Counted from the stretch's first letter, positions 17,342-25,960 are shown. The stretch is 64,000 bases of DNA from Erysipelotrichaceae bacterium (GCA_017473265.1 JAFULQ010000023.1:44271-108270); one strand, 5' to 3'. Numbers and translations are program-made. The notes: generated by a model not told the origin, from the letters alone.

Positions 17342-18321
17342 TATTTATAATCAAAATTTAATTCTTCATCATCTACATAATTTATAAAAGAAATCGACGA
17401 TTCTGTATCAATTGTCATATTAAAAATCGTGATATTCTTTGTACTCCTATCTTGGAAAATAGACACATCATTATTTATGCCACGATAATCCACAACACTC
17501 TTTATACCACTCTTCGTGCATTCTACAAATTCTAATAATTCTCTAGCCTTTTCTAAACGAAAGACACTATTACTACCTTCATCACACTTTGCTTCACAGT
17601 TATGATGTATAAAATGGTTACTATGTGCATAATTCTCAATATATTCAACATCCACACCATCACTATGAACTTCAATAGATACTGCTTCCAATGAATGTGT
17701 ATCTATACCAATCACATGATAACCACTAGCAACTTTCATTTCTTTACAACGATTTATTAAATCCTCAATTGATTTTGCTTCAGAAATATGGCGTTGTGCA
17801 AAATATCTAGGCAATTGTTCTATATTATAATTTTCATCATGACAATAATTAATAGTTTTTACCATTCCATAACTATTCCAACTAACTCCATTACCAAATG
17901 GCATATTGAACATATCATTGGTCATAAACCAATGCTGATTATCGATCCAAACTTTTGATAAACAAAAATTATGTTCAACATAAATATCATCTTCATTATG
18001 ACTCAACACATAATTCCCATTTATCTTTTTGCATATAACAGTCGTACACTGTTCTTTATGCATTTTAGATAATTCTGGACAAAGAATCGTAAAGTAGTCT
18101 ACCAAATCCATGTGCAAACCCTCTGCTTTTCCTCTAACCTCTTCATAATAAATTGGATACTCTTGTTGTAATTGACGCAAAATAGGCAAACAAGTTTCTC
18201 GGATTTCCGTATTTACATAACTTTCAATTTCTTTAACATCCACTTTATTTCTAAAGTATTCACCAGATAATTTACCATTTTCATATGCACTATTTTTCAA
18301 ATCTAATATTGTTGTTTTCAT
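17341..18321 (-). CDS. C45-family acyltransferase/amidohydrolase (Ntn fold)
   Basis: A 326-aa protein resembling the peptidase C45 family (isopenicillin N acyltransferase and carcinine hydrolase relatives). The candidate N-terminal nucleophile after self-cleavage is Cys92 in KEQCTTVIC, followed by GNYVLSHNEDD, which matches the conserved (G)xxxxxxNxD segment. NSYGMVKTINY also fits the family. It would cleave or transfer an amide; substrate unknown. Its start overlaps the ComB-like gene by 4 bp (ATGA), so the two are translationally coupled. Confidence 0.75.
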   Translation of the reverse strand: MKTTILDLKNSAYENGKLSGEYFRNKVDVKEIESYVNTEIRETCLPILRQLQQEYPIYYEEVRGKAEGLHMDLVDYFTILCPELSKMHKEQCTTVICKKINGNYVLSHNEDDIYVEHNFCLSKVWIDNQHWFMTNDMFNMPFGNGVSWNSYGMVKTINYCHDENYNIEQLPRYFAQRHISEAKSIEDLINRCKEMKVASGYHVIGIDTHSLEAVSIEVHSDGVDVEYIENYAHSNHFIHHNCEAKCDEGSNSVFRLEKARELLEFVECTKSGIKSVVDYRGINNDVSIFQDRSTKNITIFNMTIDTESSISFINYVDDEELNFDYK

Positions 18322-19004
18322 GCGACATCCACCCGTTTCACATATGGTAGCTCATCCTTCACAACTTCTAATACAAAGTTAAAGATATTGAGTTGTGTAC
18401 AATATGCAAAATCTTCCATAGGAAAATCTATTTGTGTTTCATCAAAGAATTTAGCACCAGAAGTATATCGTAATTGTAATATTTCCTTGGAAATATCTAA
18501 TTCATTCCCTAATAATAAAGACTCTATATATTTTGCACACAATGTATCTTCTTCTGTTTCTTCAATACCACCAAGTCCCATACAAACTAACGATACTTCA
18601 TCAAATTGATTTTTTAAAATATATTGTGCTATAGCCTTTGCATTCACTAACGCTCCAGTAATAATTGTATCTGCACCCTTCGCATTCGCAATACCTTGTG
18701 TTCCAGCACTTGTCGTATGTAAAATCGTTTTACCACAAAAATCCACTTGATCCACATCAAATGGCGAATTTCCATAATGAAAACCAGGTAAAATTTTCCC
18801 ATTACGTTCTCCGATTAACATAACATCCGGATGATTTTTTTGATACTTATAAACAAAATCTAAATCTCCAACAGGAATAATTTTACTTGCACGATTTTTC
18901 ATTAAATATGTTTCTACAGTAAACGCGCGAAATACATCAATAATAACCGCTACACCAGTGGCTTGTTTAGCACCTTCAATACCTTGCAAAATACGAATCT
19001 TCAT
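18318..19004 (-). CDS. 2-phosphosulfolactate phosphatase (ComB) family protein
   Basis: A 228-aa protein with the ComB pattern: VAVIIDVFRAFT (residues 18-29), LIGERNGKILPGFHYGNSP (about 79-97) and LHTTSAGTQGIANA (about 109-122). ComB removes phosphate from 2-phosphosulfolactate in coenzyme M synthesis, but no other coenzyme M gene is near and this kind of organism is not known to make it. The true substrate is probably another phospho-hydroxy acid. It is in an operon with the zinc-ribbon protein (3 bp upstream) and the C45 enzyme. Confidence 0.8.
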   Translation of the reverse strand: MKIRILQGIEGAKQATGVAVIIDVFRAFTVETYLMKNRASKIIPVGDLDFVYKYQKNHPDVMLIGERNGKILPGFHYGNSPFDVDQVDFCGKTILHTTSAGTQGIANAKGADTIITGALVNAKAIAQYILKNQFDEVSLVCMGLGGIEETEEDTLCAKYIESLLLGNELDISKEILQLRYTSGAKFFDETQIDFPMEDFAYCTQLNIFNFVLEVVKDELPYVKRVDVA

Positions 19005-19007
19005 ATA

Positions 19008-19448
19008 TTAAAATGGTCTCTTTCCACAAATCTTACAATACATTGAATCAGAATCAATTAAAGAACCACAATTTTGACATACAATCTTATTTGCTTTTGT
19101 TTCATTAGAAAAAGATGCTTTAGAAACATTCTCATCAGCAAACACATCTTTAATTGCTTGTGCCTTTGCACGCACTTTCTCAGCCTCAATTTCTGCTTCC
19201 ATTTGCGCTACTTCACGAAATGTATCTCCATGTTCTTGATAAATATCATTTTTCATTTCAGCAACATTACCAACGATATCCTTCATATCTTCACCCATGA
19301 CTTCAGTCATCGCTTTAAGGGTTTTCATATTGCGTTGCATCATACGTTTTTGTGTTTTTCCTGTAAAGATACCAATAATGTTAAAAATGGCTATCGCAAA
19401 AATAACAACAAAAATAATTTGACTAATTATAAACATACTACCAAACAT
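19008..19448 (-). CDS. Membrane-anchored zinc-ribbon protein
   Basis: A 146-aa protein with three visible parts: an N-terminal transmembrane helix (about 5-27), a charged helical and possibly coiled-coil middle (about 60-110, rich in Glu, Ala and Lys), and a C-terminal zinc ribbon CQNCGSLIDSDSMYCKICGKRPF with CxxC...CxxC. The start at 19448 is chosen because AAGGGGAG precedes it by 6 bp. It is the first gene of the ComB/C45 operon. Function unknown; the ribbon suggests protein-protein or nucleic-acid contact at the membrane. Confidence 0.7.
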   Translation of the reverse strand: MFGSMFIISQIIFVVIFAIAIFNIIGIFTGKTQKRMMQRNMKTLKAMTEVMGEDMKDIVGNVAEMKNDIYQEHGDTFREVAQMEAEIEAEKVRAKAQAIKDVFADENVSKASFSNETKANKIVCQNCGSLIDSDSMYCKICGKRPF

Positions 19449-19485
19449 ATCTATCTCCCCTTTTTCCATATTTTATACTAAAAAA

Positions 19486-19501
19486 GGCTACTTGCGTAGC
19501 C
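19486..19501 (-). terminator. Intrinsic terminator of the perR-rbr operon
   Basis: GGCTAC and GTAGCC pair with a GCAA loop on the minus strand and are followed by TTTTTT. Confidence 0.85.
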
Positions 19502-19513
19502 ATTTTCATTATC

Positions 19514-20053
19514 TTAGTAATTTGTTTCGTTAATACGGAAATATCCACGATCGTGATCACATACAGGACATTTCATAGGAGCTTTTTTAGCAACATGTAA
19601 GTGTCCACAGTTTCCACACTTCCATACAACTACTTCATCTCTTTCAAATACAATACCATCAGCGATATTTTGAGCTAATTTTAAGTATCTTTCTTCATGA
19701 GCTTTTTCAACAGCAGCTACACCTTCAAATGCTTTTGCAATTTCTTCGAAACCTTCTTCGCGAGCTTCTTTAGCCATTCTTGCATACATATCTTTATGTT
19801 CATAGTTTTCACCAGCAGCCGCATCTTTTAAGTTTTCTAATGTTGTAGGTACACCATCATGTAATAATTTGAACCACATTTCAGCATGTTCTTTTTCATT
19901 CGCAGCTGTTTCAGCAAAAATTTCAGACATTTGTACATATCCTTCTTTTTTAGCTTTACTAGCATAGAAAGTATATTTATTTCTAGCCATTGATTCTCCA
20001 GCGAAAGCTTCTAATAAATTTTGTTCAGTTTTTGTTCCTTTTAAGTTTGCCAT
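19514..20053 (-). CDS. rbr: Rubrerythrin
   Basis: A 179-aa rubrerythrin. The ferritin-like four-helix domain (about 1-135) carries diiron Glu residues in [22 protein letters not shown] and VEKAHEERY. The C-terminal rubredoxin-like domain is CGNCGH...CPVCDH. It is a non-haem peroxidase that removes hydrogen peroxide in the cytoplasm of anaerobes. It is downstream of the PerR-like regulator (about 20 bp) and thus probably under its control. Confidence 0.96.
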   Translation of the reverse strand: MANLKGTKTEQNLLEAFAGESMARNKYTFYASKAKKEGYVQMSEIFAETAANEKEHAEMWFKLLHDGVPTTLENLKDAAAGENYEHKDMYARMAKEAREEGFEEIAKAFEGVAAVEKAHEERYLKLAQNIADGIVFERDEVVVWKCGNCGHLHVAKKAPMKCPVCDHDRGYFRINETNY

Positions 20054-20074
20054 TGTTAATTTCCTCTTTCTACA

Positions 20075-20452
20075 TCATTCCGTACAATTCTTACATAATC
20101 CTTCTAATAGAACGTGATATGAACTCATTTGGAATCCATATTCCGCAGCCATTGCTTGTTGTGCCTTTTCAAGTGCTAATGGAATATCCAATATTGCTCC
20201 ACACTTCTTACACACCGCATGACTATGTTCACTCACATCTCCATCAAAAATGAAAATACCCTGAGGTAGTACAACCTTTTGAATTACTCCCTCTGCTACT
20301 AATTCATGCAAATTACGATATACCGTACTTTTACTAGCAGATGAATCCTTTTCTTTCACAAAGCCATATACTTCCTCAGCCGTTGGATGCGTACGATGCT
20401 CCAACACCGCTTGTTTGATTTCTTCTCTTTGTTTTGAATAATTCTTTCTCAT
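20075..20452 (-). CDS. perR: Fur-family peroxide stress regulator (PerR-like)
   Basis: A 125-aa Fur-family repressor. The N-terminal winged helix contains HPTAEEVY and SKSTVYRNLHEL. Metal-site residues follow the PerR order: the HPT His, FDGD Asp, HSH, and an LDI Asp in the position that is Glu in Fur. Two CxxC structural-zinc pairs (CKKC and CKNC) are present. It would sense peroxide by metal-catalysed oxidation and derepress rbr. The start at 20452 follows TGGAGGG by 6 bp. A 7-1-7 palindrome over its own transcription start suggests autoregulation. Confidence 0.88.
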   Translation of the reverse strand: MRKNYSKQREEIKQAVLEHRTHPTAEEVYGFVKEKDSSASKSTVYRNLHELVAEGVIQKVVLPQGIFIFDGDVSEHSHAVCKKCGAILDIPLALEKAQQAMAAEYGFQMSSYHVLLEGLCKNCTE

Positions 20453-20469
20453 AAGTAGCCCTCCAAAAC

Positions 20470-20484
20470 TAGAAATCATTTCTA
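20470..20484. promoter_or_regulatory. PerR/Fur-type operator
   Basis: TAGAAAT-C-ATTTCTA is a perfect 7-1-7 inverted repeat, the geometry of PerR and Fur boxes, located just downstream of the perR -10 box. Confidence 0.7.
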
Positions 20485-20489
20485 CTTTT

Positions 20490-20517
20490 ATTATACCTAC
20501 ACATAAAACTTTGTCAA
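20490..20517 (-). promoter_or_regulatory. Promoter of perR-rbr
   Basis: On the minus strand a consensus TTGACA and a perfect TATAAT are separated by 16 bp, immediately upstream of the operator palindrome. Confidence 0.8.
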
Positions 20518-20619
20518 TATAAAAATGAAAATAATTCCTATTTTTTATTTAGGCATACATATTTATCAACTCATTTCCATTTCATAGTATAGATTAGGCT
20601 ATGCCTATAGGAGGAACAT

Positions 20620-21012
20620 ATGACAACAAATAATCGTAATAGAAATGAAGACTTTGAATGCAATGATCACGTTCATGAAATAACAGGCTCCACCTCTTTT
20701 GTAGATGAACGCTGCGAAGAACCACATAACCACCGTTTCGCAACCATAGGTTCTACTGCCATTCGTACCGGAAATTCCCACGTACATGAAGTAGAATTCA
20801 CTACCGATACACACGAAAACCATGAACATGAATTCTGTGGTAGAACATCTACAGCCATCGCTGTTGGACAAAATCGCCACACCCACTTCTTACAAGGAAG
20901 AACTACTAGAAATGATGGTCATACCCACGAATTTAGAACAACTGCTTTAATTGAAAACCCTACTCGCCGTTCTTTTCGAGACATTGATAATGATCGAGAT
21001 CGAAGATTCTAA
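20620..21012 (+). CDS. YmaF-like His-rich protein
   Basis: A 130-aa cytoplasmic protein rich in His, with three repeats of an HxHE-like unit (DHVHEITGSTS, SHVHEVEFTT, HTHEFRTTA) and other HxH pairs, ending in an Arg/Asp-rich tail. The pattern fits the YmaF family of unknown role; metal binding is an inference from His spacing. It has an AGGAGG site, is divergent from perR, and ends at its own terminator. Confidence 0.75.
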   Translation: MTTNNRNRNEDFECNDHVHEITGSTSFVDERCEEPHNHRFATIGSTAIRTGNSHVHEVEFTTDTHENHEHEFCGRTSTAIAVGQNRHTHFLQGRTTRNDGHTHEFRTTALIENPTRRSFRDIDNDRDRRF

Positions 21013-21032
21013 TGCACGAAAGTGCATTTTTT
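21013..21032 (+). terminator. Intrinsic terminator of the YmaF-like gene
   Basis: TGCAC and GTGCA pair with a GAAA tetraloop followed by TTTTTT. Confidence 0.85.
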
Positions 21033-21117
21033 AATATTCATCACTTTTAGGTAGGATTTTTCCTCCAATTTGAAGAATAGATATAGTAGAGGCACTTGTG
21101 AGGGGAGGTAAGAACAA

Positions 21118-21222
21118 ATGCTTCAGAATACATGTATAGGAGAAAACATAATATGTGTTTTGAATGCATCATTCTTTTGGATTTTATGTACAAACATTAT
21201 TTTCTCATTAAAGAATGTCTAA
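21118..21222 (+). CDS. Candidate small hydrophobic peptide
   Basis: A 34-codon ORF, starting MLQNTCIGEN, with a hydrophobic helix at about 11-30 and a basic end. GGGGAGG lies 9 bp before the ATG and a TATAGT box about 35 bp upstream. It lies in the otherwise empty 375-bp stretch 21013-21388, and a 13-bp perfect hairpin follows it at 21275-21306. Size and hydrophobicity would suit a type I toxin or a small membrane peptide, but there is no homology evidence. It may be chance. Confidence 0.35.
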   Translation: MLQNTCIGENIICVLNASFFWILCTNIIFSLKNV

Positions 21223-21274
21223 AATTATTATGGATAAAATAATAATGTAAGAATTATGTTGTGCTCCCCATAAC

Positions 21275-21306
21275 GAAAGCCCAGTGTCCGACAACACTGG
21301 GCTTTC
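21275..21306. repeat. Strong 13-bp hairpin in the YmaF-cotJC interval
   Basis: GAAAGCCCAGTGT and ACACTGGGCTTTC form a perfect stem with loop CCGACA. TTTC followed by TAAATTG is only a weak T-tract. It could terminate the small plus-strand transcript or be part of a small RNA. A TATAAT box on the opposite strand (21336-21341, TGG-extended) could start a convergent RNA. Confidence 0.55.
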
Positions 21307-21388
21307 TAAATTGTATAGGAGATATATACAAACGTATTATACCATACCCAACAAACTATTTTGTCTCAAATTTCCTGAGTTTTCCACA

Positions 21389-21979
21389 TCATTTCAATGC
21401 AGGATTATAAGCATAGAAATTTTCTTCATTCAAACGACATTTTACTAATTCTAGCGCTTCCGCAAATCGTTGATAATGCACGATTTCTCTTTGACGCAAG
21501 AAACGAAGAACACTTAGAACATCTTCATCATCTGTCATCATCATTAGATTTTCATAAGTGGTACGAGCCTTTTGTTCAGCCGCCATATCTTCCGTTAAAT
21601 CCGTTATTGGATCCCCTTTAGATTGGAAAGCTAAAGCATGAAATGGATTACCTGTCGCATCCTGTGGATATACACCAAGAGTATGTTCTACGAAGTTTGC
21701 AGCATAGTCTTCACGCACTTCTCTAGTAGTTACTCCTTGGGTTAATTGATAAATCATAGTCGCTACGATTTCCGCATGCGCCATTTCTTCCGTTCCAATA
21801 TCGGTTAATAAAGCTTTAATTTCAGAATGCGGCATTGCATAACGTTGATGCAAATAACGATTCGAAGCTCCTAGTTCTCCATCAGCACCACCCAATTGTG
21901 TAACAATCAATTTCGCCAATCGAGGATTTTTATTACGAATATTCACTGGAAATTGTAAACGTTTTTCATATTTCCACAT
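21389..21979 (-). CDS. cotJC: Spore coat protein CotJC (manganese catalase-like)
   Basis: A 196-aa member of the CotJC/Mn-catalase family. The four-helix ferritin-like fold carries metal-ligand segments ADGELGASNRYLHQRY, DIGTEEMAHAEIVATMIYQL, EDMAAEQKARTTYE and LRQREIVHYQRFAEAL. CotJC is a coat protein of endospores. It lies last in cotJABC; its ATG overlaps the cotJB stop (TAATG). Length matches the family (about 190 aa). Confidence 0.92.
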   Translation of the reverse strand: MWKYEKRLQFPVNIRNKNPRLAKLIVTQLGGADGELGASNRYLHQRYAMPHSEIKALLTDIGTEEMAHAEIVATMIYQLTQGVTTREVREDYAANFVEHTLGVYPQDATGNPFHALAFQSKGDPITDLTEDMAAEQKARTTYENLMMMTDDEDVLSVLRFLRQREIVHYQRFAEALELVKCRLNEENFYAYNPALK

Positions 21980-22227
21980 TAGAATTCACTTCCTTCCCAA
22001 GGCCAAGGTGATGTTACCCATGCCCATTCATCAAATAAGCTGGTTTCATTCATTAATGGACCATATAATTCTTCATATTCCACTTTTAAACATTCTAACT
22101 CTTCTTGATAACAACAATAATATTCCAAAGCACATTCATCACATGGATGTGTATCTAAAAATAAAACAATTTCTTGTAGCACAAAATCTAATTCATGAAT
22201 CTTTTGCAATAATTCACATCTAGTCAC
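21979..22227 (-). CDS. cotJB: Spore coat protein CotJB
   Basis: An 82-aa protein with the CotJB pattern: LLQKIHELDFVLQEIVLFLDTHPCDECALEYY, then YEELYGPL and a C-terminal WAWVTSPWPWEG. The THP..ALEYY and WPWE blocks are family hallmarks. It is the middle gene of the cotJ operon and overlaps cotJA by 8 bp and cotJC by 1 bp. Confidence 0.9.
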   Translation of the reverse strand: MTRCELLQKIHELDFVLQEIVLFLDTHPCDECALEYYCCYQEELECLKVEYEELYGPLMNETSLFDEWAWVTSPWPWEGSEF

Positions 22228-22426
22228 GACGATTTCCTCCTCTTTCCCTTACTGGCATATCTAAAATAGGAAATAGAGTACCCTGTCTTAAAGCATCACC
22301 AGTTTCATAAATACAATCTTCATCTGGCCACTCTTGCATACGAATACTTGAAATTCCAATATCATTAGTATCATACCTACTAGTTGTATAGGTATTACCT
22401 CTTCTGCGTCTTGCCAACGTTTTCAC
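22220..22426 (-). CDS. cotJA: CotJA-like spore coat associated protein
   Basis: A 68-aa protein (from the GTG at 22426) with a basic N-terminus (ARRRRGN). Its C-terminal half matches CotJA in the IYETGDALRQGTLFPILDMP block (family form: ALxxGTLFPxLxxP). A TTG at 22417 has better spacing from AGGAA and is an equally possible start. Position as first gene before cotJB supports the call. Confidence 0.78.
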   Translation of the reverse strand: MKTLARRRRGNTYTTSRYDTNDIGISSIRMQEWPDEDCIYETGDALRQGTLFPILDMPVRERGGNRRD

Positions 22427-22457
22427 TTCCTTTCAAACATTATTATGCAAATAAAAA

Positions 22458-22481
22458 ACCTCGTATATGGGCAAACGAGGT
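22458..22481 (-). terminator. Intrinsic terminator of the phospholipase-like gene
   Basis: ACCTCG and CGAGGT pair on the minus strand with a 12-nt loop, followed by TTTTTT. Confidence 0.75.
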
Positions 22482-23425
22482 CATTTTACTAAATCAAAAT
22501 ATTTCATATTATCCGGTTCTTCTAAACCTGTATGGAAATTCTTTTTCCCAATCATTTTTAAGGCGTCTTCTAATGAGATTTCATTATTTAGATATTGTTC
22601 AAAACATCTAAATACGTCTTTGGCAATTTCTAATCCTTGATTATACATATCCATAAATGTATCATTTCGTTCTTCATTGGTTTGTGGATGATGCCACAAG
22701 CGACGTTTTTCATTCATTACATCCCAATCAGGATTCTCTTTCGTCGGAATCATCATATTCGTTGCATAACCTTCTACTTTTAAAGGTTTCTCCAACCAAC
22801 GAACAAAATGCACTCTTCTTCCATAAGGATCATATAAGAAACGTTCTACACGGTCGATGTCAATCATTCCTTGTTTAACATCCTCTTTTTTCAATTCCGC
22901 ATTCCACCCGTTTTTTAATACAGCAGAATACAAATCATAAATCGGTTCATGAGTTGTTTTATTGTATTTCACAACATCATACGGTTTTAGTTGTTTATAA
23001 GTAATTTGTCTACGATCCATCATCGCACGATCAATCATTGCCTCAAAAAAGCGATGCGGATCATCACCTAATCCAGTTTGATTAAACACATACGGATGTG
23101 CTTGATGGTCCAAACACCAGTGTGCTAATACACCAGCTGTATAACTAATATACTCAGGATTCAACGCTTCTTTACACATGGTATACATTGTTTGAAATAA
23201 TACATCAATTTTTTCATGATGCATCCAACTACCAAATTTATGGAAATTACGTGATTTCTCTCTATTTCTCCATGGCCATACACCATAAAAGAAGAAGAAA
23301 TCTGGTCCACTACTACCAATAGAATACAACTCAAACGCTTGTTGAATAGCTGACTTTACTTTTCCATTATGTAAATTTGCTAAAATATCATCCGCAAACA
23401 AACGATGCGTAATCATACTAGGCAC
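22481..23425 (-). CDS. Zinc-dependent phospholipase C-like protein
   Basis: A protein of about 314 aa of the zinc-dependent phospholipase C/S1-P1-like family. Candidate zinc ligands are in the N-terminal PSMITHRLFAD, SSGPDFFFFYG, KFGSWMHHEK, and the AGVLAHWCLDHQAHPYVF helix. It lacks a signal peptide, as is common in the uncharacterised Firmicute branch, so a lipase activity is not assured. Several starts are possible; the GTG at 23425 gives family-like MPSMITH with AGAGG 8 bp upstream, while the ATG at 23431 is too close to that site. Confidence 0.75.
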   Translation of the reverse strand: MPSMITHRLFADDILANLHNGKVKSAIQQAFELYSIGSSGPDFFFFYGVWPWRNREKSRNFHKFGSWMHHEKIDVLFQTMYTMCKEALNPEYISYTAGVLAHWCLDHQAHPYVFNQTGLGDDPHRFFEAMIDRAMMDRRQITYKQLKPYDVVKYNKTTHEPIYDLYSAVLKNGWNAELKKEDVKQGMIDIDRVERFLYDPYGRRVHFVRWLEKPLKVEGYATNMMIPTKENPDWDVMNEKRRLWHHPQTNEERNDTFMDMYNQGLEIAKDVFRCFEQYLNNEISLEDALKMIGKKNFHTGLEEPDNMKYFDLVK

Positions 23426-23488
23426 AAACATCACCTCTAGATAACATTATACAACTTACAAATCTTAATTTCATCTGACAAAACCCTT

Positions 23489-25960
23489 TTACTGTAAAGC
23501 ACGCATTGCATTTAGAATTGCCAACAAGGCAACCCCAACATCCGCAAAAACCGCTAACCACATATTCGCTATACCAAAAGCACCTAATATCATAACTAGA
23601 ACTTTCACACTTAATGCAAATATAATATTTTGTTTTACAATAGCCATTGTCTTATGTGCTAATTGTTTTAATACCAATAATTTATCTAAAGTATCTTGCA
23701 TGATAATAACATCCGCAACCTCAATTGCCGCATCACTACCTTTTTGCCCCATAGCAATACCCACATGACTTCTAGCAAGTACTGGTGCATCATTCATACC
23801 ATCACCAACAAAAGCAACTATTTTCCCACTCGCAATTAATTCTTCTACTTTATATACTTTATCTTGTGGCAACAATTCCCCATAACATTGTGTAATTCCA
23901 ACTTCTTGACCTACATTTTGTACAATCGCATTCGCATCACCACTTAACATGACACTCTCAATACCATAGCTATGCAATGCAGAAAGCATTTCCTTACTCT
24001 CTTGCTTAATCATATCTTTAATCACAAAATATCCTAAGAATTGTTGATCATATCCCACATAAACAATCGTACCAATTGTATCTACACTAGGATATGAAAT
24101 ATGATACTCTTTCATCAATTTTTCATTACCAACCACTAATTCTTTAGAATTATATACACCTACTAATCCATGGCCTTGCTTTTCTTGCATATTGGAAATT
24201 TTCGTTCCATCCACTTCTTTGCCGTATGCCTTAACAATCGATTGAGCAATTGGATGTAAAGAATAACTCTCTAAATGTGCACACATTGCTAACATATCTT
24301 CATGTTCACTCACAATTTCCGCTACTTCAAAATTTCCTGTTGTAATGGTACCTGTTTTATCAAAAACAAATGTATCCACCTTCGTCATCATTTCCAAATA
24401 GTTTCCACCTTTTAACAAGATACCTTTGCGACTAGCACCACCAATACCACCAAAGAAACTTAGTGGAATGGAAATAACCAATGCACATGGACAAGAAACG
24501 ACTAAGAAAATACATGCACGATACATCGTTTCAGTAAAGGTTAATGAAGATACTAAAGGTAAAACAAACCCAATCACTAACGCAATACCTACAACAATTG
24601 GTGTATAATAACGCGCAAACTTCGTAATAAACTTCTCTGCTTCTGCTTTTTGACTCGATGCATTTTCTACTAAATCTAGAATTTTACTTGCAGTTGATTC
24701 TTCAAACAATTTGGTAACTCGAATCGTTAATACCGATTGTAAATTAATACTTCCACTCAATACTTCATCATTAACACTCTTTTCTTGTGGTAAAGATTCC
24801 CCCGTCAACATCGACATATCCAATGTAGAAGAACCTTCAACAATTACACCATCAACCGCAATCTTCTCTGATGGATACACAACAATCACATCATTCACTT
24901 TCAACACTTCTGGATGTACAGTATGCACATGATCACCATGTTTCAAATTCGCACTATCTGGTTTTAAATCCAATAAAGAAGTAATCGAATGACGAGAACG
25001 TTTTACTGCCAAATCTTGGAAATACTCCCCAACTTGATAAAACAACATTACACCTACAGCTTCATGGAATTCTTGCACATAGAAAGCACCAAAGGTCGCA
25101 ATCATCATTAAGAAATTCTCATCCATCCAATTTCCTTTAGCTATATTTTTAATTGAACGTAAAATAATATCATAACCAATCACTAGATAACCTAATATTG
25201 CAAAATACAATCCATATGTTTCAAAGGCAAAAGACGCTAATAAGCATAATCCAGCAACCACAATACGCAATACCATATAATTCTTAGGTTCTTGATGTTC
25301 ATGCACTTCTTCAAATGTTTGAATCATCACACCAGGTTCTACAGCATCCGCCACCTTTTGCATACGCATAATCACATGTTTTTCATCTAAACTTGAATCA
25401 TACACAATCTTTTGACCCATAAAATCAATGGTAACATTGGTGATATCTTCAATTTTCTGTAATTCACGTTCTAATTTCGTTGCACAATTCGCACAATCCA
25501 AACCGACCACTTTTAATTTCTTACGTCCATGATGGTGTTTGTGTTCTTCATGATGTTCATGTTTATGATCATGGCCACATTCACAGTGTTCATGATGATG
25601 TTCACAATCACAATGTTCATCGTGTTCATGATGATTATGACCACAACAACACTTTTCTTCGTGGTGATGGTGCTCATGCTTATGTTCATGATGATGTCCA
25701 CAACCACATTTTTCATGCTCATGATGATGTTCGTGATGATGATGGTGATGCATACATGAGATGACTACACCTTCTTCAACAGTATTTGTCACTTCTTGTA
25801 ATCTATGTAACAATTCATGTTCATCCATTTCAGATTCACATATAATCTTTTGTCCCATAAAATCCACAGTTAATGATGTTACTCCATCAACCTTTTGTAG
25901 TTCATGTTCTAATTTTGCGGCACAATGCGCACAATCTAAACCTATTACTCTAAACTTCAT
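23489..25960 (-). CDS. zntA: Zinc/cadmium-transporting P1B-type ATPase with His-rich linker
   Basis: An 823-aa heavy-metal P-type ATPase. Two N-terminal HMA domains (LDCAHCAAK at about 9-17 and LDCANCATK at about 155-163) are separated by a linker of about 75 residues that is mostly His, Glu, Cys and Lys (about 70-147). Core motifs are MLTGESLP, the transmembrane SCPCAL (CPC at about 490), FDKTGT (phosphorylated Asp at about 534), and GDGMNDAPVL. The last helices read MWLAVFADVGVALL, typical of the P1B-2 zinc/cadmium/lead group. It should export these metals across the membrane. It is 9 bp downstream of the ArsR regulator. Confidence 0.92.
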   Translation of the reverse strand: MKFRVIGLDCAHCAAKLEHELQKVDGVTSLTVDFMGQKIICESEMDEHELLHRLQEVTNTVEEGVVISCMHHHHHHEHHHEHEKCGCGHHHEHKHEHHHHEEKCCCGHNHHEHDEHCDCEHHHEHCECGHDHKHEHHEEHKHHHGRKKLKVVGLDCANCATKLERELQKIEDITNVTIDFMGQKIVYDSSLDEKHVIMRMQKVADAVEPGVMIQTFEEVHEHQEPKNYMVLRIVVAGLCLLASFAFETYGLYFAILGYLVIGYDIILRSIKNIAKGNWMDENFLMMIATFGAFYVQEFHEAVGVMLFYQVGEYFQDLAVKRSRHSITSLLDLKPDSANLKHGDHVHTVHPEVLKVNDVIVVYPSEKIAVDGVIVEGSSTLDMSMLTGESLPQEKSVNDEVLSGSINLQSVLTIRVTKLFEESTASKILDLVENASSQKAEAEKFITKFARYYTPIVVGIALVIGFVLPLVSSLTFTETMYRACIFLVVSCPCALVISIPLSFFGGIGGASRKGILLKGGNYLEMMTKVDTFVFDKTGTITTGNFEVAEIVSEHEDMLAMCAHLESYSLHPIAQSIVKAYGKEVDGTKISNMQEKQGHGLVGVYNSKELVVGNEKLMKEYHISYPSVDTIGTIVYVGYDQQFLGYFVIKDMIKQESKEMLSALHSYGIESVMLSGDANAIVQNVGQEVGITQCYGELLPQDKVYKVEELIASGKIVAFVGDGMNDAPVLARSHVGIAMGQKGSDAAIEVADVIIMQDTLDKLLVLKQLAHKTMAIVKQNIIFALSVKVLVMILGAFGIANMWLAVFADVGVALLAILNAMRALQ

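Noticed and set aside
18318..19004. Coenzyme M biosynthesis
   Set aside because: Only a ComB-like gene is present, with no ComA, ComC or ComDE relatives near; another substrate is more likely.
20605..20886. 93-aa minus-strand frame opposite the YmaF-like gene
   Set aside because: Complement of a His-rich gene; no ribosome site or promoter.
25480..25764. Open frames on both strands rich in His/Asp/Val or Met/Phe
   Set aside because: They are artefacts of the repetitive His-codon linker of the metal ATPase read in other frames.
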